DNA of 64,000 nucleotides from Pseudomonadota bacterium (GTDB lineage Bacteria > Pseudomonadota > Alphaproteobacteria > Rhizobiales > Xanthobacteraceae), in the NCBI GenBank assembly GCA_023451825.1, contig JAEXYA010000039.1:1-64000 (forward strand), read 5' to 3'. Both the position numbers and the translations under genes were made by a program. Below, one piece after another: positions 53,678 to 61,036 of the stretch. The notes below the pieces were generated by a model that worked only from the letters and a program-made list of their open reading frames with translations, had not been told where the DNA came from and made no database searches. The number at the start of each line of letters is the position of its first letter. Position 1 is the stretch's first letter.

Positions 53678-54109
53678 TTACGCCACCGCCGCATGCAGCT
53701 GTGGCGCCTCGTCATGATCGAGCGCGCGGCTGATGTCGCGGATGCTGATCACGCCGACCAATGTGTAGTCGTCGATGACAGGCACATGGCGGATGTGATG
53801 GCGGTTCATCAGGCGGCGCACATGTTCGAGCGTGTCGTTGGAGGTGCAGGAGATCAGCTGCTGCACCGAGATCATCTCCGACACTTTCCGATTGACGCCG
53901 GCGGCGCCGTGTTCGGCGATGGCCCGCACCACGTCGCGCTCGGAGAACATGCCGACCGCGGTATTGCCTTCGGTGCGGCACACGTCCTTGACCACGAGGG
54001 CACTGATATTCGCTGTGCGCAGCAGCTGGGCGGCGATGGCGACGGTCTCATTCATACGGACCGTGGCGATACGGGTGCTCTTACGTCGCAATACGTCTCC
54101 GACTTGCAT
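53678..54109 (-). CDS. CBS-domain pair protein
   Basis: 143-aa cytoplasmic protein made of two CBS domains: VGDVLRRKSTRIATVRMNETVAIAAQLL with VGMFSERDVVRAIAEHG, and VSEMISVQQLISCTSNDTLEHVRRLM with HVPVIDDYTLVGVISIRDISRAL. Such pairs bind adenosine nucleotides and act as energy sensors. Start ATG 54109 (MQVGDVL). The 17-bp motif shared with the oxalate genes lies 73-89 bases upstream, so it is probably co-regulated with them. Confidence 0.88.
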   Translation of the reverse strand: MQVGDVLRRKSTRIATVRMNETVAIAAQLLRTANISALVVKDVCRTEGNTAVGMFSERDVVRAIAEHGAAGVNRKVSEMISVQQLISCTSNDTLEHVRRLMNRHHIRHVPVIDDYTLVGVISIRDISRALDHDEAPQLHAAVA

Positions 54110-54181
54110 GGCAACCTCCCTGATTATCCCGAGATCGGTTATTTGGCTGATTGGCTGAGAACGATCTCGCAAGGGCAAGTT

Positions 54182-54198
54182 TGGTATACGGTATGCCA
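54182..54198. promoter_or_regulatory. 17-bp near-palindrome, site A (upstream of CBS gene)
   Basis: TGGTATACGGTATGCCA; 14 of 17 positions equal its reverse complement. Same motif as sites B (55784) and C (59409), all preceded by GTT on the plus strand. Candidate operator of the CBS gene. Confidence 0.7.
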
Positions 54199-54382
54199 GT
54201 TGTCAACGCGTGATATGGGAAACTGCAACCAAAATGCGCGGATGGGACAGCAATGCTGCCGTTTCTGCGCGTTTCCGCACGCCTGTTTTGGCATGACGAG
54301 ATTTCCTAGTTCGATTTCTGGTATGCCACGGCGATTTTGGTCGCCATTGCTGCGCCTCTGGTCTGCCGCAAGCATGCCGCAA

Positions 54383-54415
54383 CAAAAATGCGCTCATTCT
54401 TGCGAATGAGCGCAT
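54383..54415 (-). terminator. Rho-independent terminator of the antiporter gene
   Basis: A perfect 12-base-pair stem (54388-54399 with 54404-54415, 4-base loop) ends in a T run on the minus strand (AAAAA at 54384-54388 of the plus strand), 28 bases after the antiporter stop. Confidence 0.85.
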
Positions 54416-54442
54416 GTGCAGTCGTGAACCTGCGTTGCGAGG

Positions 54443-55729
54443 TTAGGCCTGCGCCTTCGCGACGACGATCTTGCGCCAGGGCTTGAGCACCGCGATGGCG
54501 AGCACCGACGCCAGAATGTTGGCGCCGGCGGCGATCAGGAACACGCTGTCCCAATTGCCTGAGCCCTGCTGCATATAGTTCGCCACCGGGACCAGCAGTG
54601 CGGCCGTGCCTTTGGCGGTGTAGAGCAGACCGGCATTGGTGGTCGCGAATTTGGAGCCGAACGTATCCGTGCAAGTGGATGGGAAGAGCGAGTAGATCTC
54701 GCCCCAGGCAAAGAACACGAAGCCCGACAGCAGCACGAACCACAGCGGATCCTGGCCCCACATATACAGCGCCCAGATGCCGAGGCCTTCCATGCCGAAG
54801 GCGATGAACATGGTGTTCTCGCGGCCGATCATGTCGGAGATCCAGCCGAAGAACGGACGCGTCAAGCCGTTGAGCACGCGGTCGATGGTGGCGGCAAAGG
54901 TGACCGCGGTCATCGTGACGGCCATCAGGGTGACGGGGACGTTGTCGATCTTCCAGTCGGCGGCGATGGGCTTCAGATTCGCGGTGACCATCAGGCCGCC
55001 GGCGCCGACGATCACGAACATGAAATACATCAGCCAGAAAATCGGATGGCGGATGACTTCGGTCGGCGCGTAGTTGCGGCGGGTCTGGATGATATTGGCA
55101 TTGGCGACGACCGCCGGCACCTGGCCGGGTTTCGGCGCGAACAGGAAGAAGGCGAGGATCACGATGATGATGCCCTGGCCGAGACCGAAATACAGGAAGG
55201 TGGTCTGGAAGCCGGAGTCCTTGATCATCGCCTGGATCGGCGCGACGGTGAGCGCGGAGCCTGCACCAAAGCCTGCCGCGGTGATGCCGGCGGCGAGGCC
55301 GCGCTTGTCCGGAAACCATTTCAGCGCATTGCCGACGCAGGTGCCGTAGACGCCGCCGGCGCCGATGCCGGCGATGATCATGCCGAGATAGAAGCCATTG
55401 AGCGTCTCCGCCTGCGCATTGATGGCCCAGCCGATGCCGCAGAGGATGCCGCCGACCAGCACGACGATCTTCGGGCCATATTTATCGACGAACCATCCTT
55501 CCACCGGCACCAGCCAGGTCTCGAACAGCACGAACAGCGTGAAGGCCCACTGGATCGAGGCGCGGTCCCAGCCGAATTTTTTCTGGATGTCGGGGACGAA
55601 GAACGTCCAGCCATATTGGTAGTTGGCGATCATCACCATGGCGCCGACGCCGATCGCCAATTGAGTCCAGCGATAGGCATCGCTGACGCGCGCGGCCGAC
55701 GGCGCCGCTCCGTGAACTGCATCAGTCAT
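54443..55729 (-). CDS. oxlT: Oxalate/formate antiporter, MFS family (OxlT-type)
   Basis: 428-aa transporter with 12 predicted helices that exchanges oxalate for formate. Typical OFA features: YRWTQLAIGVGAMVMIANYQYGWTFFVPDI, IQWAFTLFVLFETWLVPVEGWFVDKYGPK (MFS loop 2-3), GGVYGTCVGNALKWFPDKRGLAAGITAAGFG and GRENTMFIAFG. Assignment to oxalate is supported by frc and oxc nearby. A 17-bp operator-like palindrome lies 55-71 bases upstream and a strong terminator closes the unit, so it is a single-gene transcript. Confidence 0.9.
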   Translation of the reverse strand: MTDAVHGAAPSAARVSDAYRWTQLAIGVGAMVMIANYQYGWTFFVPDIQKKFGWDRASIQWAFTLFVLFETWLVPVEGWFVDKYGPKIVVLVGGILCGIGWAINAQAETLNGFYLGMIIAGIGAGGVYGTCVGNALKWFPDKRGLAAGITAAGFGAGSALTVAPIQAMIKDSGFQTTFLYFGLGQGIIIVILAFFLFAPKPGQVPAVVANANIIQTRRNYAPTEVIRHPIFWLMYFMFVIVGAGGLMVTANLKPIAADWKIDNVPVTLMAVTMTAVTFAATIDRVLNGLTRPFFGWISDMIGRENTMFIAFGMEGLGIWALYMWGQDPLWFVLLSGFVFFAWGEIYSLFPSTCTDTFGSKFATTNAGLLYTAKGTAALLVPVANYMQQGSGNWDSVFLIAAGANILASVLAIAVLKPWRKIVVAKAQA

Positions 55730-55783
55730 ACTTCCTCCTAATGCGCTGTTCTATTACGTGTTCGACAGCTGCAACCGGGAGTT

Positions 55784-55800
55784 TGGTATATGATATGCCA
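55784..55800. promoter_or_regulatory. 17-bp near-palindrome, site B (upstream of antiporter)
   Basis: TGGTATATGATATGCCA, preceded by GTT. It is 55-71 bases upstream of the oxlT start codon and shares 15 of 17 bases with site A. Confidence 0.72.
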
Positions 55801-55880
55801 ACTCACAAGCGAAATCTTGCCAATTTGTCGCAGCTAGTTTCGCATAGCTGAATGTTGTGCTGCGAGATGAATTGATAGCA

Positions 55881-55909
55881 AAAGGCCGGCGGAAACTCCG
55901 CCGGCCTTT
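55881..55909 (-). terminator. Terminator hairpin after tctA
   Basis: A perfect 12-base-pair stem (55881-55892 with 55898-55909, 5-base loop) followed by TTTTGC on the minus strand, 28 bases after the tctA stop; on the plus strand it is followed by GTTTTTG, so it could work both ways. Confidence 0.85.
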
Positions 55910-55937
55910 GTTTTTGAACGGTTTATTCGAGATGTCG

Positions 55938-57443
55938 TTACGCTGTTGCAGTGCGGGCCCGCATGCGGCTCAGGCCATTCGAGATCACCGACCAGAACAA
56001 AGCGATCAGACCGAGGATCATGATGGTCGAGACCAGCGGGTTGGAGAAGAAGATCCCGAGCGATCCTTGCGAGCCGAGCAGGGATTGACGGAAGGCTTCT
56101 TCGGCCTTGTCGCCGAGCACGATGGCGAGCACCAGCGGCGCTAGCGGGTAGTTGCACTTCTTGAGCGCGTAGCCGATCACGCCGAACACCAGCATCATCA
56201 CCACGTCGAAGGTGGAGTTATGCACGGAATAGGCGCCGATCGCACACAGCACCAGGATCAGCGGCGCGATGATGCTGAAGGGAACGCGCAGGATCGCGGC
56301 GAAGACCGGCACGCAGGTCAGCACGATGATCAGACCGACAAGATTGCCGAGATACATCGAGGCGATCAGGCCCCAGACGAACTCCTTCTGCTCGACGAAC
56401 AACATCGGGCCGGGCTGCAGACCCCAGATCAGCAGGCCGCCGAGCAGCACGGCTGCGGTGGGCGAGCCGGGGACGCCGAGCGACAGCATCGGCAACAATG
56501 CCGAGGTGCCGGCGGCGTGGGCCGCGGTCTCCGGCGCGATGACGCCTTCGATTTCGCCCTTGCCAAAGTTCTTGCCGTTCTTCGACACGCGCTTGGCGAT
56601 GCCGTAGCTCATGAACGACGCCGGTGTCGCACCGGCGGGCGTCACGCCCATCCAGCAGCCGATGATGCAGGAGCGCAGCGACGTCATCCAGTATTGCGGC
56701 AGGCTCATCCAGGTACGGAGGACAACGCGAAGATCGATCTTCGCCTTGCCGCCGCGGAAGTTGAGGCCTTCTTCCATGGTCAGGAAGATTTCGCCGAGGC
56801 CGAACAGGCCGATGACTGCGATCAGGAAGTCGAAGCCGTTGAGCAGTTCGGTCGAACCGAAAGTAAGACGGAGCTGGCCGGTGATGGAGTCGAGGCCGAC
56901 GGCAGCGAGTGCGAAGCCGATCATCATCGCCGCGATGGTTTTGAAGGGCGGCTCCTTGCTCAATCCGACGAAACTGCAGAAGGCGAGGAAGTAGACCGCG
57001 AATTTCTCCGCGGGCCCGAACCGTAAGGCGAAGCCTGCGACCAACGGCGCGACCAGGGTGATCATGATGACGGCGAACAGCGCGCCGACGAAGGAGGAGG
57101 TGAAGGCGGCCGTGAGCGATTCCGCGGCCTTGCCCTGCTGGGCCATGGGATAGCCGTCGAAGGTGGTCGCCACCGACCATGGTTCGCCTGGTATGTTGAA
57201 CAGGATCGAGGTGATCGCACCTCCGAACAATGCGCCCCAATAAATACAGGACAGCATGATGATCGCCGAGGTCGGCGGCATGCTGAAAGTGAGGGGAAGC
57301 AGGATCGCGACGCCATTGGCGCCGCCAAGACCGGGCAGCACGCCGATGATCACGCCGAGCACGATGCCCAGTACCATCACGGCGATGTTGAAGGGCTGCA
57401 ACGCGACTGCGAAGCCGTGGAATAGATTGACGAGTTCTTCCAT
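55938..57443 (-). CDS. tctA: Tripartite tricarboxylate transporter TctA-type permease
   Basis: 501-aa inner-membrane permease with about 12 helices. Family motifs: VLGIVLGVIIGVLPGLGGANGVAILLPLTF, IMLSCIYWGALFGGAITSILFNIPGEP and FGKGEIEGVIAPETAAHAAGTSALLPML (TctA signature). Takes up a carboxylate with H+ or Na+. Third gene of the minus-strand tctC-tctB-tctA unit, 38 bases behind tctB. Confidence 0.93.
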   Translation of the reverse strand: MEELVNLFHGFAVALQPFNIAVMVLGIVLGVIIGVLPGLGGANGVAILLPLTFSMPPTSAIIMLSCIYWGALFGGAITSILFNIPGEPWSVATTFDGYPMAQQGKAAESLTAAFTSSFVGALFAVIMITLVAPLVAGFALRFGPAEKFAVYFLAFCSFVGLSKEPPFKTIAAMMIGFALAAVGLDSITGQLRLTFGSTELLNGFDFLIAVIGLFGLGEIFLTMEEGLNFRGGKAKIDLRVVLRTWMSLPQYWMTSLRSCIIGCWMGVTPAGATPASFMSYGIAKRVSKNGKNFGKGEIEGVIAPETAAHAAGTSALLPMLSLGVPGSPTAAVLLGGLLIWGLQPGPMLFVEQKEFVWGLIASMYLGNLVGLIIVLTCVPVFAAILRVPFSIIAPLILVLCAIGAYSVHNSTFDVVMMLVFGVIGYALKKCNYPLAPLVLAIVLGDKAEEAFRQSLLGSQGSLGIFFSNPLVSTIMILGLIALFWSVISNGLSRMRARTATA

Positions 57444-57481
57444 GTCGAAAAGTCCTTGAACCGACTGTCAGGCGCGACGGA

Positions 57482-57976
57482 TTACAGACCAAGCCATTCT
57501 TCGACCGGCCCTTTGGGAAGCGGCACGAGGAACCAGCGTTCGAAGATGAGATAGGTGACGATCGGCATGCCGAGCGAAATCGCGGCAATGATCGGCCAGT
57601 TATATTTGCCGAGCCAACGCATGAACCAGGCGATGAAGATCATCGATGCGAGGTACAGACCGATAAAGGGCAGCGAAGCCACATAGATGCCGGTCGGGAT
57701 GATGACGCTGAAGACTTGCTTCAACTGGCCCCATTCGGCGAAGAGCGGGCCGTCGTCCTCGCGCAGCGTATTGAAGAGGTTGATCAGACTGGAAATGATG
57801 ATGAACAGGCCGATATAGAACGGAAAGAATCCGGCCTTCGGTCCTTCGGCGCCCCAATTGATGCCGGCCTTGATGCTGCCATAGACGACAAGGGCACCGA
57901 ACAGGCCAATGACGGTGGTAACGCCGGCCTCGACGGCTTTGTGAGTCGGACCGGTGGTGTGTGATGGTGTGGTCAT
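57482..57976 (-). CDS. tctB: Tripartite tricarboxylate transporter TctB-type subunit
   Basis: 164-aa small membrane subunit with four helices: VTTVIGLFGALVVYGSIKAG, AGFFPFYIGLFIIISSLINLF, VIIPTGIYVASLPFIGLYLASMIFIAWF and the last one near WPIIAAISLGMPIVTYLIF. The sequence EGPKAGFFPFYIG is characteristic of TctB. Lies between tctC and tctA. Confidence 0.9.
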   Translation of the reverse strand: MTTPSHTTGPTHKAVEAGVTTVIGLFGALVVYGSIKAGINWGAEGPKAGFFPFYIGLFIIISSLINLFNTLREDDGPLFAEWGQLKQVFSVIIPTGIYVASLPFIGLYLASMIFIAWFMRWLGKYNWPIIAAISLGMPIVTYLIFERWFLVPLPKGPVEEWLGL

Positions 57977-58064
57977 GAGACGTCCATTTCGAACTTGCGG
58001 ATCGGGCTGGGAGCGGCCGGCTCAGTGATGTGAGCCGGCGCATATGCATCTTCGGTGCGCGAAC

Positions 58065-59102
58065 TCAGTTGCTCGCGAGGAAGCCTGCTTCCTTCATCAG
58101 CGTCTCGTGGCGCTTCTCTTCCGTTCCGACCCAGCCGGCATATTCGCCGCCGGTCATGAAAGTGGTGTTGAAAGCACCGCTCTTCATGAGGTCCTGCCAT
58201 TCGGGCGTGGCGCGCACCTTCTTGAACAGCTCGACATAGTATTCGATCTGGTCCTTGGTGGCCTTGGGCGACATGAAGATGCCGCGCAGCATCACATATT
58301 CGATGTCGAGGCCCTGAGACTTGCAGGTCGGAATATCCTTCCAAGCTTTGCCGTCGGCGACGGGCTCGTCATAGGCCATCACCTTGCTATCGAAGACGCA
58401 GAGCGGGCGCACTTTGCCGCCGCGCCACTGCGCCACGGCCTCGATGGGATTGTTGACGGTGGAGTCGACATGCTGGCCAACGAGCTGAACCGCAACTTCA
58501 CCGCCGCCCTTGTAGGGAATGTAGGTGAACTTGCTGCCGATCGCCTTTTCCATGGCGACGGTGATAATCTGGTCTTCCTGCTTGGAGCCGGTGCCACCCA
58601 TCTTCATCGAGCCCGGCGGCGCGGCCTTCACAGCCTCGATATATTCTTTCACCGTCTTGTACGGCTTGTCCGCATTCACCCACAGCACGAACTCATCGAG
58701 TGCCAGCATGGCGACGGGGGTCATGTCCTTCCAGTTGAAAGGAATGCCGGTCGCGAGCGGCGTCGTAAAAAGGTTCGACAAAGTGATGATGATCTTGTGC
58801 GGATTGTTGTTGGCGGTTTTCACATCGAGAAAACCTTCGCCGCCGGCGCCGCCCGACTTGTTGATGACGACGAGGGGCTGCTTCATCAGATTGTGTTTCG
58901 TGATGATGCCCTGAATGGTGCGCGCCATCTGGTCTGCGCCGCCGCCAGTGCCTGCCGGCACGATGAATTCAACCGGCCTGACCGGCTCCCATGCTGCGGA
59001 AGCGGGAAGGCTGGCCACCAAAGTGGTCCCAAAGCCAAGAATGGACGCCGCGGCGGCCAGCGTGAGACATGAAGCCAAGCGTCGTGAAGCAAAGCGGTTC
59101 AT
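58065..59102 (-). CDS. tctC: Tripartite tricarboxylate transporter TctC-type binding protein
   Basis: 345-aa periplasmic solute-binding protein with signal peptide (LTLAAAASILGFGTTLVASLPASAA). Motifs: VEFIVPAGTGGGADQMARTI, VINKSGGAGGEGFLDVK and YIPYKGGGEVAVQLVGQHVDS. It belongs to the branch with divergent, Gly-rich front motif. Ligand unknown; location in the oxalate locus and a shared operator suggest a related dicarboxylate. First gene of the tct unit. Confidence 0.9.
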   Translation of the reverse strand: MNRFASRRLASCLTLAAAASILGFGTTLVASLPASAAWEPVRPVEFIVPAGTGGGADQMARTIQGIITKHNLMKQPLVVINKSGGAGGEGFLDVKTANNNPHKIIITLSNLFTTPLATGIPFNWKDMTPVAMLALDEFVLWVNADKPYKTVKEYIEAVKAAPPGSMKMGGTGSKQEDQIITVAMEKAIGSKFTYIPYKGGGEVAVQLVGQHVDSTVNNPIEAVAQWRGGKVRPLCVFDSKVMAYDEPVADGKAWKDIPTCKSQGLDIEYVMLRGIFMSPKATKDQIEYYVELFKKVRATPEWQDLMKSGAFNTTFMTGGEYAGWVGTEEKRHETLMKEAGFLASN

Positions 59103-59408
59103 TGTTTCTCTCCCATTCGTTTTGATGCGTCGGTCGTTCGCCGACTTGTCATCGTCAGTGCAAAAGCGTCAGTGCGTGGTCGCGTGTCCTTCGAGTTTCC
59201 AATTGGCTGGCTGGCGAACATGCTCTTGCGTACGCCACATGCGCGCGTCAGAGTGTTGAGCCGGAACGGCTCGCCTGCAGATTGGGTGGGTGGGTTTGGA
59301 TCGCTGTTTCATAGCGCATATGGCGTCGCGCCCCCTCAGGGCAGTCGGCCTTCGTCCTCCCCCGGTATGCTTTCTATTCAAACCTGAAGCATTACCGTTG
59401 ACGCAGTT
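59103..59408 (-). other. Long leader of tctC
   Basis: About 300 bases lie between the operator-like site C and the tctC start. I find no convincing gene; the open frames here have atypical composition. It may be an untranslated leader, or hold a second promoter nearer to tctC. Confidence 0.45.
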
Positions 59409-59425
59409 TGGTATGTGATATGCCA
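59409..59425. promoter_or_regulatory. 17-bp near-palindrome, site C (upstream of tctC)
   Basis: TGGTATGTGATATGCCA, preceded by GTT; differs from site B by one base. It lies about 307-323 bases before the tctC start codon, much further than at the other genes. Confidence 0.7.
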
Positions 59426-59513
59426 GACGGCAAGCGATTAGAGCCGTTTCAAGGTGGGGAGGCCAATATGTCGCAGGGAGCGGGCATTCTCGCTGCAATG
59501 CAACCTTGAGGGC

Positions 59514-59541
59514 AAAAAAGAGGCCCCGGAAATCCGGGGCC
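59514..59541 (-). terminator. Terminator of the 45-aa small protein gene
   Basis: Stem GGCCCCGG (59522-59529) with CCGGGGCC (59534-59541), 4-base loop, followed on the minus strand by TCTTTTTT. It is a strong rho-independent terminator 56 bases after the small gene stop. Confidence 0.85.
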
Positions 59542-59596
59542 AGTTCGGGAGGAACGCAGAAGAATAGTGCGGGCCGAAGCCCGCAAAGCTTGGAAA

Positions 59597-59734
59597 TCAG
59601 AGGCCGAAACGCGGCAGGTTGCCGTTGCGGATCGAGATCTTGGCGCTGGCCATCAGTGCGCGATCGATCGACGCGAGGAGGCGGCCGAACAGGCTCGAAT
59701 TGGTGGTCAGGCCGAGCGAAGCAGTCTTGGACAT
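59597..59734 (-). CDS. 45-aa small conserved protein
   Basis: MSKTASLGLTTNSSLFGRLL followed by a basic helix (IDRALMASAKISIRNGNL) ending PRFGL. Start ATG 59734 is preceded by a strong ribosome site (GGAAGGGAAT); the frame is open further upstream without good sequence. It is flanked by its own operator-like site (D, 55-71 bases upstream, the same spacing as at oxlT) and its own terminator, so it is a real monocistronic gene. It is amphipathic but has no clear membrane helix; I recall similar 45-50-aa proteins in bradyrhizobia. Function unknown. Confidence 0.72.
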   Translation of the reverse strand: MSKTASLGLTTNSSLFGRLLASIDRALMASAKISIRNGNLPRFGL

Positions 59735-59788
59735 CGGTATTCCCTTCCAGATGGCGCCGTGCGCCGTGTTCTGATCTGGGCCTAATTT

Positions 59789-59805
59789 ACGTATACCAGA
59801 TGCCA
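59789..59805. promoter_or_regulatory. Degenerate 17-bp motif, site D (upstream of 45-aa gene)
   Basis: On the minus strand it reads TGGCATCTGGTATACGT, matching the motif of sites A-C in most positions but weak in the last two bases. It is 55-71 bases before the small gene start, the same distance as at the antiporter. Confidence 0.5.
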
Positions 59806-59981
59806 CGGACTAGTCGTTTGTTTGCATAGCAGCAAGAAAATTTTGCAACGCAAAATTGAACGATTGGATTCTCTTATTAAAGTTCCAGATTAAACTGGCC
59901 ACAGAGAAATCGAATTCATTGGAATAATTGATTTCGGATAAATCGTGTTATGTTGGCGGCAGAGCGGATATGAGGCAACTG

Positions 59982-60329
59982 ATGACGATTGAGAAATCTA
60001 GATCGCGATCAACCTCGCTCTCGCCGGCTTCAGAAATACGACTGCGTGCGATTTCTACACGCGAAAACCGAACGGTGGCGAATGTCATGGAAAACGCTGT
60101 GCGCGTTTTCACATTGATGCCGAAGGAGCTTCGAGATCAACTCGTCGAGCTGTCGTCCGACGACAGGACGGCGGCATCACGGTTAGAGGATATATCTCGC
60201 CGACTGTTGTTTGAAATGGCCCGGCAACAATATGCGGAAGCCTCAGCGATGCTCGCGACCTCCGGAAAGGTCGATGAAGCGATGCTTGCTGAAGATGAAA
60301 TGGCTATCGTGTCGTCGCCGGTTGTGTGA
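59982..60329 (+). CDS. Putative antitoxin of an RHH/PIN toxin-antitoxin pair
   Basis: 115-aa protein. Start ATG 59982 has GAGG six bases upstream; ATG 59970 is possible. The central part RENRTVANVMENAVRVFTLMP resembles an RHH-type DNA-binding helix pair, and the C-terminal Glu/Ala-rich helix could neutralise the toxin. The gene and its upstream region are less GC-rich than the oxalate genes. The stop overlaps the start of the PIN gene by one base. Confidence 0.65.
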   Translation: MTIEKSRSRSTSLSPASEIRLRAISTRENRTVANVMENAVRVFTLMPKELRDQLVELSSDDRTAASRLEDISRRLLFEMARQQYAEASAMLATSGKVDEAMLAEDEMAIVSSPVV

Positions 60330-60970
60330 TGTCCGTCGAGGCCGGGCAGCCTGTGGCGAAGGTCTTTACGATCGTCCCTGACGTCAATGTCCTCGTCTCG
60401 GCACAGAATGCTGCTCGCGCCGGACGCATGGCGACCGTCAGTCAGAGAATTCTCGAACATCTCACATCGGGGCATGTGAATGGCGTTCCAGTGCAGATGG
60501 CCGTTTCATTCAAGATGATCGACACGTTCCGGCTTGTCCTTCGCCGGAATGGTTTCGACCTTCAGGCCGTCGATGCTGTCGCGCGAGCTCTCATGAGTAT
60601 TATGCGCTGTGGTCCGCGACAGCTTGATCCATATGTCGTTTTTGGTGGAACGCCGCATCCTTCATTGCGCGACATCGAGGATGGGGACGTGCTTGCAACT
60701 GCTTTTGCTGCGCGGGCCGATCTCCTCATCACAAACAATCTGACTGATTTCGTGACGGCAGACTGTGAGGCGCTGAATACGTCCGTTGCGAGGACGCCGG
60801 ACGGGACACGTCGTCAATTATCCTGTCAGATCCATCGGCGCCCAGACGGACAGACGCTCATGATTGCTCATCCCGTCGATGTTGTTCACTGGATCGATCG
60901 ACGGTTTGATATTTCTCCTCGCTCTCTTCGTGCAACTTTCGGCGAGGGCGGCCTGTCCCCCTCGCAATGA
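60329..60970 (+). CDS. PIN-domain protein, putative toxin (VapC-like ribonuclease)
   Basis: 213-aa protein of the PIN family: first Asp in VPDVNVLVSAQNAARAGR (about residue 17), the acidic/aliphatic pair in DIEDGDVLATAFAARADLLITNN and the final Asp in NLTDFV. These acidic residues bind Mg2+ in PIN RNases. It is longer than typical VapC (about 130 aa) because of an extra C-terminal region (SCQIHRRPDGQTLMIAHPVDVVHWID). With the preceding gene it forms a type II toxin-antitoxin-like pair inserted between the small protein gene and frc. Confidence 0.78.
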   Translation: MSVEAGQPVAKVFTIVPDVNVLVSAQNAARAGRMATVSQRILEHLTSGHVNGVPVQMAVSFKMIDTFRLVLRRNGFDLQAVDAVARALMSIMRCGPRQLDPYVVFGGTPHPSLRDIEDGDVLATAFAARADLLITNNLTDFVTADCEALNTSVARTPDGTRRQLSCQIHRRPDGQTLMIAHPVDVVHWIDRRFDISPRSLRATFGEGGLSPSQ

Positions 60971-60987
60971 CGCGGATCGGCCAAGGC

Positions 60988-61014
60988 AAAAGGAGCGCCT
61001 TATCGGCGCTCCTT
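60988..61014 (-). terminator. Terminator hairpin after frc
   Basis: AAGGAGCGCC (60990-60999) pairs with GGCGCTCCTT (61005-61014), 5-base loop, followed on the minus strand by TTTTGCC. It lies 23 bases after the frc stop and between two convergent genes. Confidence 0.8.
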
Positions 61015-61036
61015 CGCATTTGTCAGATGTCAGCCC

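Noticed and set aside
54319..54328. TGGTATGCCA near the antiporter terminator as a fifth operator
   Set aside because: Only one half-site matches the 17-bp motif, and it lies downstream of the gene.
59169..59498. 109-aa frame in the tctC leader
   Set aside because: No ribosome site and unusual composition; it also overlaps the operator-like site C.
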